From assembly GCA_964393845.1 (NCBI GenBank), contig CAYMUX010000058.1, positions 1 to 21,959 of the forward strand: a stretch of DNA of 21,959 nucleotides, in the 5' to 3' direction. The DNA is from UBA6902 sp964393845 (GTDB taxonomy: Bacteria; Nitrospirota; Thermodesulfovibrionia; UBA6902). The notes beneath the pieces were generated by a model that searched no databases, had not been told where the DNA came from, and saw nothing but the letters and a program-made list of their open reading frames with translations. Positions 7,476 to 16,060 of the stretch are shown piece by piece. Position 1 is the stretch's first letter; each line of letters opens with the position of its first letter. A program made the translations under genes and the position numbers.

Positions 7476-7503
7476 CGTTATACGTTAATCGTTGTACGTT
7501 AAT
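7476..7503 (+). repeat. 14-bp tandem repeat upstream of the acyl-CoA dehydrogenase gene
   Basis: CGTTATACGTTAAT (7476-7489) is followed at once by CGTTGTACGTTAAT (7490-7503), 13 of 14 bases identical. It lies 18 bp before the ribosome-binding site of the dehydrogenase gene. It could be a regulator site or a neutral microrepeat. Confidence 0.75.
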
Positions 7504-7531
7504 AACTAATAACATTTTCTGGGAGGATTTG

Positions 7532-8692
7532 ATGGATTATTTCTTGAATGAAGAACAGTTAATGATAAGAGATTTAGCCCGGCAGATAGCTGACGAAAAG
7601 GTCATGCCTGTCAGGGCTGAGCTGGATGAGAAGGAAGAATTCCCCTGGGATATTATGCATGCGCTGGCACAGTCGGATTTTTTCGGGATTTATATCCCCG
7701 AGGAGTACGGAGGATTAGGCAAGGGAGGGTTTGAACTGATATTAGCTATTGAGGAATTAAGCAGGGCATGTCTCGGGGTATCGACGACGTTTGCAGCAAA
7801 TGCCCTTGGAACTTATCCCTTACTTCTGTATGGTTCGGAAGAACAGAAGAAAAAATATCTCCCCGACATTGCTTCGGGTAAAAATCTTGTGGCATTCGCG
7901 CTTACGGAAGCAAATGCCGGCAGTGATGCGGCGGGTGTGCAGACTATAGCGAAGCTCGAAGGCAGCGAATATGTTCTTAACGGCACGAAGCAATGGATAA
8001 CCAACGGCGGAGATGCCAATATCTATACCATAATTGCAATGACGGACAAAACTAAAGGGGCAAGGGGGGCATCTGCCTTCGTTGTAGAAAAAGGCACTCC
8101 CGGTTTTAGCTTCGGCAAGAAAGAACATAAAATGGGCATAAGGTCGTCATCTACAAGAGAGCTCATATTTGAAAATTGCCGGATACCTAAAGAAAATTTA
8201 ATCGGGAAACAGGGGATGGGTTTTATCGTGGCAATGAAGACCCTTGACAGTTCGAGGACCGGAGTCGGCGCCCAGGGCGTCGGCGTTGCGCAGGGCGCAT
8301 TTGAATCCGCGGTGTCTTACGCTACAGAGAGACATCAGTTTGGAAAGCCGATAATCAGTATCCAGGCCGTGCAGCATATGCTTGCAGACATGGCCACTCA
8401 GATTGAAGCCGCAAGGGCGCTGGTATATTCAGTTGCAAAATTTGTAGATTCCGGGGCGAAAGACGTATCCAAAGAATCCGCAATGGCAAAGTTATTTGCC
8501 ACGGATGTTGCAATGAAAGTTACTGTAGATGCGGTGCAGGTAATGGGAGGGGCCGGCTATATGAGAGAGTACCCTGTTGAAAAGATGATGCGTGATGCAA
8601 AAATCCTGCAGATTTTTGAGGGTACAAACCAGATACAGAGGAATGTTATCGGCCAGGCTTTAATAAAGGAATCTGCTAAGAAGAAGCAGTGA
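7532..8692 (+). CDS. Acyl-CoA dehydrogenase (short/medium-chain type)
   Basis: FAD-dependent flavoprotein that interconverts acyl-CoA and trans-2-enoyl-CoA and passes electrons to ETF. The start is ATG 7532, with GGGAGG at 7521-7526; the in-frame TTG just before it is too close. 386 aa, normal length. Visible marks: ALTEANAGSDAAG and KQWITNGGDAN (FAD/substrate loops), DSSRTGVGAQGVG, TERHQFGKPI, and the catalytic base Glu363 in IFEGTNQIQR, as in butyryl-CoA dehydrogenases. The likely electron partner, EtfBA, is encoded at 18732-20734, beyond the minus-strand surface block. The direction in vivo (oxidation or enoyl-CoA reduction) cannot be told from sequence. Its stop overlaps the next start (GTGA). 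Confidence 0.95.
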   Translation: MDYFLNEEQLMIRDLARQIADEKVMPVRAELDEKEEFPWDIMHALAQSDFFGIYIPEEYGGLGKGGFELILAIEELSRACLGVSTTFAANALGTYPLLLYGSEEQKKKYLPDIASGKNLVAFALTEANAGSDAAGVQTIAKLEGSEYVLNGTKQWITNGGDANIYTIIAMTDKTKGARGASAFVVEKGTPGFSFGKKEHKMGIRSSSTRELIFENCRIPKENLIGKQGMGFIVAMKTLDSSRTGVGAQGVGVAQGAFESAVSYATERHQFGKPIISIQAVQHMLADMATQIEAARALVYSVAKFVDSGAKDVSKESAMAKLFATDVAMKVTVDAVQVMGGAGYMREYPVEKMMRDAKILQIFEGTNQIQRNVIGQALIKESAKKKQ

Positions 8693-9081
8693 ATGTAATA
8701 ATTATGACTGTTAGAAGTGTATTTATATTATTGAGCATCACAGTCTTAATCGGACTGCAAGGTTGTTCTCAGTTATTTTTGAGCGAGGGCAAGTTTGTTC
8801 ATGTAGAACATAATAACGAGATGATTAAGGATTGTAAATACATTAGTACAGTCAGCGGAACATCTTCATTTGGATTGAGTGAAAACCAGAAAATCGAATA
8901 CGCATTCAATGAAGTCAGAAACAAGGCAGCGCTTCTGGGGGCAAATACTGTTTTAATAGTCAGTATGGATTCCATGTTTAAAGGGACTGCCGTCAGAGGT
9001 AATGCATATGACTGCCCCGAAGAAAATAAAAATATACCCATTGGCCCGCATCTGATATTCTCACCAGGCGATTCACAATAA
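8689..9081 (+). CDS. Small lipoprotein, DUF4156-like
   Basis: A 130-residue protein. The GTG at 8689 overlaps the dehydrogenase stop (GTGA); ATG 8704 in the same frame is an alternative. The signal peptide has the core VFILLSITVLIG and a lipobox-like LQGC, so Cys26 should be lipidated (Gln at -2 is less usual). The mature part carries CKYISTVSGTSSFG and NEVRNKAALLGANTVLIVSM, the pattern of DUF4156/YajI-type envelope lipoproteins. No enzyme motif is seen. A link to acyl-CoA metabolism is not obvious; it may simply ride on the same transcript. A 6-bp inverted repeat (9119-9124/9135-9140) follows in the 129-bp gap but lacks a T run. Confidence 0.75.
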   Translation: MNVIIMTVRSVFILLSITVLIGLQGCSQLFLSEGKFVHVEHNNEMIKDCKYISTVSGTSSFGLSENQKIEYAFNEVRNKAALLGANTVLIVSMDSMFKGTAVRGNAYDCPEENKNIPIGPHLIFSPGDSQ

Positions 9082-9210
9082 CCTGATTCTTATTATTTTT
9101 ATCAAAAGAATTCCCCGAAGCTCTGCTGACGCTTAGAGCTATTTCCTCATTTATAAATTTATTAGAATTTTAAAATAGACAGCGAATATTGTGATAGGAC
9201 AACATATAAC

Positions 9211-9519
9211 ATGGAAAAAAGAGCTTTTGAGAGAATACCTGTTTGTGTTGATGTAGAATTAGACTGCTGTCATAAAGTCCGTGGGACCGTGATAAATATC
9301 TCTGAAAAAGGTATGTTTATAAGCATAAAAGAGATGTGCTTTCCTTTTGATTCACGAATAAAGGTAGGTATACCTTTTAATGAAGATATATTGCATGTTC
9401 CCGTCAAACTCAGGAGGATAGAAATGTCCCCTGATTCCCATGACGGCATAGGAGTAGAGCTTTCAGGTCCATCCGAAGAATACTTTAAATTAGTAGATAA
9501 TCTCCGATCTTCTTCATAA
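9211..9519 (+). CDS. PilZ domain protein (c-di-GMP receptor)
   Basis: A 102-residue single-domain protein. It carries both c-di-GMP-binding motifs: R4-x-x-x-R8 (RAFER) and N29-x-S-x-x-G34 (NISEKG), followed by the expected beta barrel. By family knowledge it should bind cyclic di-GMP and regulate a partner by contact; no output domain is attached. The ATG at 9211 has only a weak ribosome-binding site. It is convergent with the large barrel gene, 54 bp away, and no hairpin terminator is visible between them. A link between c-di-GMP and the neighbouring surface proteins is attractive but only positional. Confidence 0.88.
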   Translation: MEKRAFERIPVCVDVELDCCHKVRGTVINISEKGMFISIKEMCFPFDSRIKVGIPFNEDILHVPVKLRRIEMSPDSHDGIGVELSGPSEEYFKLVDNLRSSS

Positions 9520-9573
9520 GTACATTTTTATCAATTTTACCAGGAATTCCCCCGGATAATTGAAGTTAAGCAA

Positions 9574-12500
9574 TCATTCAAAAACATGCTCCAAACGGTC
9601 AAGCGGTTTAAATGTATCTTCATCAAATTTAAAATTCATGTTGAAGAACGGACCGCGCGCCCTGTAGCTTGCGCCGGAAAGATCGCGGTCATCCATTTCG
9701 GATGAATTATATCCGGCTTCGACATTGAAATTCTTCGCCGGCCTGTAGCCCGTTTTTATAATCGCGCCTGTTGAGCGCATCTTTGTCTGATACTGGCTCA
9801 TGAGTTTTACCGAGACCCCTGTATACCATTTATCAGTAATGTCGTATAACAGGCCTGCGAGGATGAGGTCTGTGTATGATTTAAATTTCTTGTCGCCGAC
9901 GTCTTCCCAACTGTACTTGCCGGCATATTTCCCAAGCAATGTCCACTGCGGATTCACTTTATATGAAAGCTCCGTTGAGGAGACAATCTTTTTTGTCTTA
10001 TCTCTTGTGACGGAAGTCCCCATGCTGTCGTGCTTGTACCTGAGAGTGCTCAATAAGTAAATGGAATTCTTGCCTGGCGGTCTGTATGCAATTCCGCCAA
10101 GCCCGTCAAATATGACATCCGTTCCTGCGTCTCTCTTTTTGTTCCAGAGACTCATTTTGGAAAGCAGCGATACGCTTCTGTTGATCCTCGAGGCGATTCC
10201 TAATGTATAAAGATTTGTGGTCTCGTCGTCTGCGAATCTCAGCTCATATCGTCCCGTGGTCTTGAAATCCTTACGAGGCAAATATTCCGCCGACAACGCA
10301 AGCGCCGTATTGTCGCCGCCTTCGCCTTTTACTTCCTGAATGCGCTCCGCCGTTGTATTCAGTGTAAGCCCTTTCATTATCTCCCACTTATTATTCATTC
10401 CGATGCTTGCCTGCGCGCGGTATCCCGAGACGGTGTTTTCAATAAGATATTTGGATGTGAGGGTCGTATTTTCAGTAACCCTGCTGTCAATGCCGAATGT
10501 AGTCGTATCCCTTCTCGTTTCTTCGCCTTCCTGAAATTCCTGCGTCAGGTGCGCCGCTGTATTAGTGGTAAATTTATAGTCGAACTTTAATGCGGTCTTT
10601 GTCTGATAATCTTCAATCTCATCGGATGAAATCACCTGGTCCCTTCTCAGAGATGCGCTCAGCCTGTCGGTAATGCTTCCACTCACGCCTGCGAACGCGA
10701 TCTGAGATGTCTTAATATCTTCCCCGCCTGCTTCGCTGCGTTCCTCTCGCAAGTGCGCATAACCTGATTCTACGGAGAAACGCGTCAAGCTATGTTTAAT
10801 GCCGATGGAGCTTTTTTGCAATTTAGCCTGCTCGATTTCATTGTCCTGAACAAAACTCTCTGCGGAAATAATGGTCTTTTCCGCTGCCTTATAACCGGCC
10901 TCCGCCCCGTATTTTCCCGTGCCGGCTTCGCTGCCGGACATGGAGGGATTGTGGAATTCCTCTCCGACATTCCTGTAATAAACCTTAACGTTTAACTTAT
11001 CGGACATTTCCGTTGTCACTTCAGCCTTCCATGCCTCGTCTTTCTTTTTTTCAAAAGTATCGCTCTGTGCCGCCTCTGCCTTCAGCAAGGTCTTATCGGT
11101 TATCTTTACTGCTGCGTCAACACCGTATAAGGTCGTGTCTTTGAGATCATTTTCCGCAACAATGCCTGTAACTCCAAGCTCCGAACCGCTCTCTGTGCGA
11201 AAGCCCGCCCTGCCGCCGTAGATGTAATGTTTGTCTCCGGGATCGTCGCTTTCATACGTGACGATAATGAAGACAGGATTCAAATTATCATCCACCGACG
11301 AGACAGGCTTGTTGAAAAGAATCGTGCCGCCGATGTAGTTGATGGTATAATCCGTATTCCTTGCCTTATCAATTGTCGATATGATCCTTTCCGGATGATA
11401 GCGGTCTCGCACCTCGAGGCGCACGGTTTCGCTGTTTTCAATGACAGGGCTTTTGCTCAGGAAATAGAAACCCGACGTGCCGTTTCCTCTTATCTCATCA
11501 CGCGTAATGGTTTGACTTGTTGATGCGCCGAAGGCCTTCACGGTAACGTGTTTAGTCTCAATATCCGCCTTTACGCCGTTAAACGTCCTCGTGTATTTCG
11601 TAAATTCATTATTTGTTAAATCGGTATGGTAATCGCCATACATGATTGAAGACCTGCCGCTTTCGATTTTGACATACAACTGTCCCTGCGATTCAGCCTC
11701 ATATCCTATTTCACTTGAATCACCGTAAACAGGATAATACCTGTCAGGCTCTACCTTCTGAAACAGCTCGTCTTCGTTTTTTTCTTTTTTACTGTCATAT
11801 GCGGCGGTCAGGAGATACTTGCCTAATATCTTGCCCTTTGCAAAAAATGCAAGCCTCCCCTCATGGTATATGCCCTCTTCAAAGTCGTCCGTCTCTGTTA
11901 TATTTTCCACGTGTCCTTTAATATCTCTGTCCCCTGCCGTGTATGAGCCGACGCCTACAATTATCCAGTCTCTCATCTCCGGCGTGAAATATATGTCTGC
12001 GCCGCCTTCCAGCATACTTCCAGGCAAAACCTTTATCTTGTCGAGACCTGTCTTTTCAGTTGATTTAAGCCTGAACTTGGCAATGCCGTTCTGCGCCTTG
12101 ATCTGATGCCCCGGCTCTGACGGATCAAGGTCATCGTCAAGTATCACGCCCTTTTCCGTTATCACTGTTATGATGTGTTCTTCAAGTGAAGGCATATTCC
12201 ATCGGTCAAGCAGCTTCACCGTGAATGGAAGTACTGTCTTCCCATCTGCCGGTATTTCGGCTTTGTCCGGATTGATAACAATCTTTTCCGGCGAACCGGG
12301 GACAAGGACTTCAATCTTGTTCGTCTCTTTATGACCGTCGGGTGTTTCCGTTCCGAGGGTAATTTCATTCCGTCCGGCCTCGAGATTTATTCCCACATAT
12401 TGGTAAATGAGTATCTTTCTTTCCGTCTCATGAATGGTCTTGCCGATATTTTTTTGGGGAATCGAAACGCCGTTTACCATGAGCGAATAATCTGATCCTT

Positions 12501-14403
12501 CAGGAATTCTGATGACGATGTCGCTCCATGCCTTTGTGAGAGTTTTTCCGTTTTCAGGCTCAAGAATCTCAGGCGCGGCAGGCATGGTCTGTATCTGTTG
12601 TTCGAGTGGAATTGAAGCGGGATTTAATTCAGATCCGAAGGTGTACTGCTTCTTTTTCTGTGCGGGAGTTTCTTTTTCAATTGTCGCCGCTGCTTCTTTG
12701 TCTATAGGCGCGAGAGCAAAATCACCTCGCGCGGGACCGCCGAAAGGCACGGAAATGAATCTTGAATTGCCGTCGCCTGCAAAAGAGCTGTCGAGAGCCA
12801 CGGTCTCATATCCAGCGGGAATGGTCGTCTTATCAATCTTCAGCGCATGCTCTCCTGCTCGAACGCCGTATATCGAGAACTTGCCGTCTCCGTCTGTAAT
12901 TACGTAAGCGCCGTCTTCAAGATAAAGTCTCACGCCCTTGATTCCGGGTTCATCCTCATCAGGCATCTTGTCCCTGTTTAAATCCACAAAGACCCGGCCT
13001 AATATTATCGCCTTGCTGTTTAATACACCCTCTTTTATTTTCACCTTTGCGTTTGCAGTACCGGCATTGAGATTATTGCCTCCGGGGCTTTTACCGCTGA
13101 CAACGGCGCTGTTTATGCCGTTGCCCAGCGGAGCGTCAATCGAGATGATGGTCCTGTATGTGAGCGTCTTGCTGTTTCCCGGCGTTATCGAGCCTATATT
13201 CCACCTCAACACCGTTCCCTTCTCCGGATCATGGAATTCATTACCATCGAGCGCAGCGCTTTTTTTCAGATACCTGAATCCCTGCGGCAGGTTATCAATA
13301 ACAGTGACATCATGAGCGGTCATCTTCTCGCTGACATTTTTTACCCCGACTGTGTAAACGATGTAGTCTCCTATCTCCGCTACCTCATGATTTGCGGTCT
13401 TTGTAATTCGCAGTGGGCTCTCTACTACCGTTAAAGTCGCGGTGTTTGATGATTCACCTGCCGGTATTTGATCGCTGGTAATAGTAATTGTGTTTCCAAT
13501 ATTCGTATCGGAAGGCATATCCGGATTGATCCTCGCCTTGAAGCTTATCGCGCCGGCATAGCCTGCGGGAACAGAAGGGATGGCCCATGTAATCGTTCTC
13601 GCAACCGGATTATACGTAATGACATTCCCTGAAATTCCTCCGGGCCCAGATGCGCTTCCATCGATGTAAATGAGATTCGGATCGAGCGGATCGGTGATTG
13701 CCACATTGGTTGCGGGAATACTTCCGGCATTGCCGAAGGTATTTGTGTAAGTGATAATACTGCCCTGCGTCAGTTGTCCCGGCGGGTCCACTGTCTTTTC
13801 GAGAGGGTCCCAGAACTTTGCAGCCAATATTGTGAGTTTGTCGGTAACGCTGCTCTTTACCGCAGGGTCAACACTTGAAGCGGCGGTAAGGGTCGTCTCA
13901 TCGATTTGCCCGTCTGACAGATTCTCCGGCGCTGAAAGTTTCTCCACAATATCAATGCTCCCGCCTATCGCGAGAATGCCGGTGTCAACCTTCCCATCCG
14001 AATCCGTGTCTGTCAGCGGCGTAACGCCGTCAGAGGCGAACAGTTCAATAGTTAATCCGAGCGTGCTCGCTGCTTCAAGGTCAATTGTGTCGGCGCTATT
14101 GCTGTTGTTTGTTATGGTGTGTGAAAGGTTAATAGACTTACCCGCTTGAAGGTATTCCGTATGCGGGGGATTGATTGTGATATTCATAACGCTGTTGACC
14201 GTGACGGTTGTCTGGTTGGATGATGACGTCCTGTTCTCTATATTGAATACAAAGTCAACAGGCGCAACATTTTGTATCTGTGTTCCTGCAGGGGTGGATG
14301 CCTTTGCTATCACGGGAAAAAACAAAAGGATTCCCATTATCAATGCCATAAGCATTAAAAGGAACACTTGCTTCTTTCCTGTATTTTTTTGTCGCCTGTT
14401 CAA
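9574..14403 (-). CDS. Giant DUF11/SdrD-B-like protein with C-terminal outer-membrane barrel
   Basis: 1609 residues, last gene of the four-gene minus-strand block. The TTG start (14403-14401) is supported by a GGGGGA site 5 nt upstream. Order: signal peptide (cleavage AKA|S at ~35); a TPAGT module shared with the 344-aa protein; DUF11 domains (~195-320 and ~325-455); an SdrD-B/CNA-B-like domain (~465-535, with GRVFVDLNRDKMPDEDEPG); a variable linker; Ig/Big_1-like domains (~600-790); then ~800 residues rich in alternating strands with YYPVYGDSSEIGYEAESQG and SIMYGDYHT, ending close to a terminal Phe (EHVFE). I read the last half as an outer-membrane beta barrel. Likely role: anchor, porin or assembly platform for the three secreted proteins encoded upstream. 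The function is inferred; no TonB box or POTRA domain is evident. Confidence 0.85.
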   Translation of the reverse strand: MNRRQKNTGKKQVFLLMLMALIMGILLFFPVIAKASTPAGTQIQNVAPVDFVFNIENRTSSSNQTTVTVNSVMNITINPPHTEYLQAGKSINLSHTITNNSNSADTIDLEAASTLGLTIELFASDGVTPLTDTDSDGKVDTGILAIGGSIDIVEKLSAPENLSDGQIDETTLTAASSVDPAVKSSVTDKLTILAAKFWDPLEKTVDPPGQLTQGSIITYTNTFGNAGSIPATNVAITDPLDPNLIYIDGSASGPGGISGNVITYNPVARTITWAIPSVPAGYAGAISFKARINPDMPSDTNIGNTITITSDQIPAGESSNTATLTVVESPLRITKTANHEVAEIGDYIVYTVGVKNVSEKMTAHDVTVIDNLPQGFRYLKKSAALDGNEFHDPEKGTVLRWNIGSITPGNSKTLTYRTIISIDAPLGNGINSAVVSGKSPGGNNLNAGTANAKVKIKEGVLNSKAIILGRVFVDLNRDKMPDEDEPGIKGVRLYLEDGAYVITDGDGKFSIYGVRAGEHALKIDKTTIPAGYETVALDSSFAGDGNSRFISVPFGGPARGDFALAPIDKEAAATIEKETPAQKKKQYTFGSELNPASIPLEQQIQTMPAAPEILEPENGKTLTKAWSDIVIRIPEGSDYSLMVNGVSIPQKNIGKTIHETERKILIYQYVGINLEAGRNEITLGTETPDGHKETNKIEVLVPGSPEKIVINPDKAEIPADGKTVLPFTVKLLDRWNMPSLEEHIITVITEKGVILDDDLDPSEPGHQIKAQNGIAKFRLKSTEKTGLDKIKVLPGSMLEGGADIYFTPEMRDWIIVGVGSYTAGDRDIKGHVENITETDDFEEGIYHEGRLAFFAKGKILGKYLLTAAYDSKKEKNEDELFQKVEPDRYYPVYGDSSEIGYEAESQGQLYVKIESGRSSIMYGDYHTDLTNNEFTKYTRTFNGVKADIETKHVTVKAFGASTSQTITRDEIRGNGTSGFYFLSKSPVIENSETVRLEVRDRYHPERIISTIDKARNTDYTINYIGGTILFNKPVSSVDDNLNPVFIIVTYESDDPGDKHYIYGGRAGFRTESGSELGVTGIVAENDLKDTTLYGVDAAVKITDKTLLKAEAAQSDTFEKKKDEAWKAEVTTEMSDKLNVKVYYRNVGEEFHNPSMSGSEAGTGKYGAEAGYKAAEKTIISAESFVQDNEIEQAKLQKSSIGIKHSLTRFSVESGYAHLREERSEAGGEDIKTSQIAFAGVSGSITDRLSASLRRDQVISSDEIEDYQTKTALKFDYKFTTNTAAHLTQEFQEGEETRRDTTTFGIDSRVTENTTLTSKYLIENTVSGYRAQASIGMNNKWEIMKGLTLNTTAERIQEVKGEGGDNTALALSAEYLPRKDFKTTGRYELRFADDETTNLYTLGIASRINRSVSLLSKMSLWNKKRDAGTDVIFDGLGGIAYRPPGKNSIYLLSTLRYKHDSMGTSVTRDKTKKIVSSTELSYKVNPQWTLLGKYAGKYSWEDVGDKKFKSYTDLILAGLLYDITDKWYTGVSVKLMSQYQTKMRSTGAIIKTGYRPAKNFNVEAGYNSSEMDDRDLSGASYRARGPFFNMNFKFDEDTFKPLDRLEHVFE

Positions 14404-14429
14404 GGCAATCCCCCTATCATTTGATTTTT

Positions 14430-14466
14430 TATCTCATTAGATAATAAACTTCCTCAGTTTGAGATA
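14430..14466 (-). other. Nested inverted repeat between the 344-aa and 1609-aa genes
   Basis: Outer arms TATCTCA (14430-14436) and TGAGATA (14460-14466), with an inner pair AAACT (14446-14450)/AGTTT (14456-14460) sharing one base. On the transcribed minus strand it lies just after the TAA of the 344-aa gene and is followed by A-rich sequence rather than a T run, so it is more likely an RNA-stability or translation-control hairpin than a terminator. Confidence 0.4.
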
Positions 14467-15501
14467 TTAATCAACGGTCACCTGAAAACAGACATATACG
14501 GTTGAGCTTACTGCTAGGCTGCCCCCGGTAGATTCGTCAGCTGAGTTGCCGAGATAGGCGGTTAAATTCCCGCTGCCGTCAAAATTTCCAGCCCCGCAGG
14601 CGTCAGTTCCGCAGGCGGAATCACCTGAGCTGGTATCGGTCTTAAGCGCATTTGAAGCACAGGTTGTGCTGCTGCCTATCCTGAGATTGCCGGCTTTATA
14701 CGTTGTGTTTGTATGGTCGCTGTCGGTCAGCACTACGCTCGTCGCCGTTACGGACCCGCCGTTTGTGACCTGTATGCGGTATTCAAGAGTGTTTCCGGGA
14801 TCGGCTGTTGCAGTGGTATTGAAACTTTCCGAAGCCGTAACGTTCCTCACATTTTTGGTGATGCTCAATACAGGCGCCTGTGCGGTTGTCGTGACTGTAT
14901 CGCTGGTGTCATCGCCCGCTCCGGGATCGCCGCTTCCGGTAACTGTAAGCACGGAGTCGTCAGTCTGTCCGTTCGCCGTGTTTGCGGGTATCGTGACTGC
15001 GACGAAGAATTTGTATGTTGCGTCCTGTGCTATTGAGCCGGTGGAGCTTGTTACATTAGTTTCGCCGGACTGGTGAACGCCGTCATTTGCGGTTCCGCCT
15101 CCGAAGCCGTCATCGGCATACAATGTCGCTGTCCACGTATTGCCGCCTCCGCCTGATGCGGCGCTGAGGGCAAAGGTGTTTGAAGAGTTACCCGTGTTTG
15201 TAACGGTGTACGCATAGTAGACGATTGTATTGGAATTTCCCGACTGGTTGGCGGGGGCATTCACAGACACCGTATAAACGGAAGTTACCGTTGTTGTTAC
15301 TGTGTTGGAATTTGCCGAATAACTGTTGCTGCTTGCGTCCTGATACGCTGCCGACGCCTGATTCGTAATATTTGTTCCTGCCGGCGTGCCTGTGGCATAA
15401 ACGGCAGCTGCAAACATTATCAGGATGAATGCCGTCAGAAGCATCATCCCTGCAAAACCTATACTTCTTTTTCGTGACATTTTGATTGGTCTCTTTTTCA
15501 T
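14467..15501 (-). CDS. Secreted DUF11-type repeat protein, 344 aa
   Basis: Third gene of the minus-strand block, starting 4 bp after the stop of the 168-aa gene. Signal peptide with basic start KKRPIKMSRKR and cleavage near VYA|T (~36). The mature protein opens with TGTPAGTNITNQASAAY, matching the start of the mature 1609-aa protein, continues with a NEW3-like beta domain (VTNTGNSSNTFAL, TVTIPANTANGQT) and ends with a DUF11 domain that stops at VYVCFQVTVD. Cysteines are clustered at the C-terminus (TTC, SAC, DAC, VYVCF), suggesting disulfides. Very rich in Thr, Ser, Ala and Gly. Probably a surface or fibre subunit; I recognise the modules but no known function. Confidence 0.8.
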   Translation of the reverse strand: MKKRPIKMSRKRSIGFAGMMLLTAFILIMFAAAVYATGTPAGTNITNQASAAYQDASSNSYSANSNTVTTTVTSVYTVSVNAPANQSGNSNTIVYYAYTVTNTGNSSNTFALSAASGGGGNTWTATLYADDGFGGGTANDGVHQSGETNVTSSTGSIAQDATYKFFVAVTIPANTANGQTDDSVLTVTGSGDPGAGDDTSDTVTTTAQAPVLSITKNVRNVTASESFNTTATADPGNTLEYRIQVTNGGSVTATSVVLTDSDHTNTTYKAGNLRIGSSTTCASNALKTDTSSGDSACGTDACGAGNFDGSGNLTAYLGNSADESTGGSLAVSSTVYVCFQVTVD

Positions 15502-15505
15502 GTTT

Positions 15506-16012
15506 TTATTTAACCCTCACCTTGAAACTCAAGGTTCCCGAATCTCCCGGCATGACAGGCTTTAAAAGCTTCCACCTGATCTGCTTATACATATCGGGAG
15601 TCGCTATATACTCCGCTTCTGTTCCGTCAGGCTGTTTAACTTTGTACTTGAGCAGAGGAGGGGATTGAAAAATCTTTCCGTCAATGCTGAATATAATCTC
15701 CGAATCCTTGCCTTCTGCGCTGCTGCTGATATACGATGTGCCTTCCGGAACCGGATCATTTATCACAGCATCTTTCGCTTCTGTCTTACCTTTGTTGGCG
15801 TAAAGGATCGTGTATCTCAGTATGTCGCCGGGATTTGTGTCTTTAACTTCCTGATAGACGGTCTTTGTCCTGCCGGTATCATCTTTTACGAGAACTTCCT
15901 TTTCCGCCGTGAGACTGAGGGCCATATCCGGCTTATTGTCAGCTGCTGAAACAGATGATGAACATGCGAGAAGAAAAACCGCAATGATCATGGATATACG
16001 CTTGAAATGCAT
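15506..16012 (-). CDS. Small secreted DUF11 protein, 168 aa
   Basis: Second gene of the block. The ATG at 16012 is chosen because AGGAGG (16026-16021) lies 8 nt upstream; the longer frame from GTG 16021 would start inside that site. The signal peptide MHFKRISMIIAVFLLAC is followed by SSSVSAAD; LLAC could be a lipobox, or cleavage may be by signal peptidase I near VSA|A. The rest is a single DUF11-like domain: NPGDILRYTILYANKGKTEA, VINDPVPEGTSYI, IRWKLLKPVMPGDSG, ending on the strand LSFKVRVK. The domain has an unusual inserted loop (LKYKVKQPDGTEAEYI). No catalytic motif. Likely a structural or periplasmic partner of the two larger secreted proteins. Confidence 0.82.
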   Translation of the reverse strand: MHFKRISMIIAVFLLACSSSVSAADNKPDMALSLTAEKEVLVKDDTGRTKTVYQEVKDTNPGDILRYTILYANKGKTEAKDAVINDPVPEGTSYISSSAEGKDSEIIFSIDGKIFQSPPLLKYKVKQPDGTEAEYIATPDMYKQIRWKLLKPVMPGDSGTLSFKVRVK

Positions 16013-16033
16013 CACCTTCACCTCCTTTCATTT

Positions 16034-16053
16034 GGACAGGACATGCCCTGTCC
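16034..16053 (-). other. Near-perfect palindrome between first and second surface genes
   Basis: GGACAGG (16034-16040) and CCTGTCC (16047-16053) with a 6-nt loop ACATGC; 20 bp in all, one mismatch from a full palindrome. It sits in the 48-bp gap between the stop of the solenoid gene and the start of the 168-aa gene, just before the latter's ribosome-binding site. No T run. It may protect or process the polycistronic mRNA, or be another dispersed palindromic repeat. Confidence 0.6.
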
Positions 16054-16060
16054 CTGCAAT

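Noticed and set aside
9520..9573. Bidirectional terminator between the PilZ and barrel genes
   Set aside because: No stem with a T run could be found in the 54-bp gap on either strand.
9800..14440. Many open frames on the plus strand opposite the 1609-aa gene
   Set aside because: They are short, lack ribosome-binding sites and family motifs, and follow the codon pattern of the minus-strand gene.
16013..16021. GTG at 16021 as the start of the 168-aa protein
   Set aside because: It overlaps the AGGAGG site that serves the ATG at 16012.
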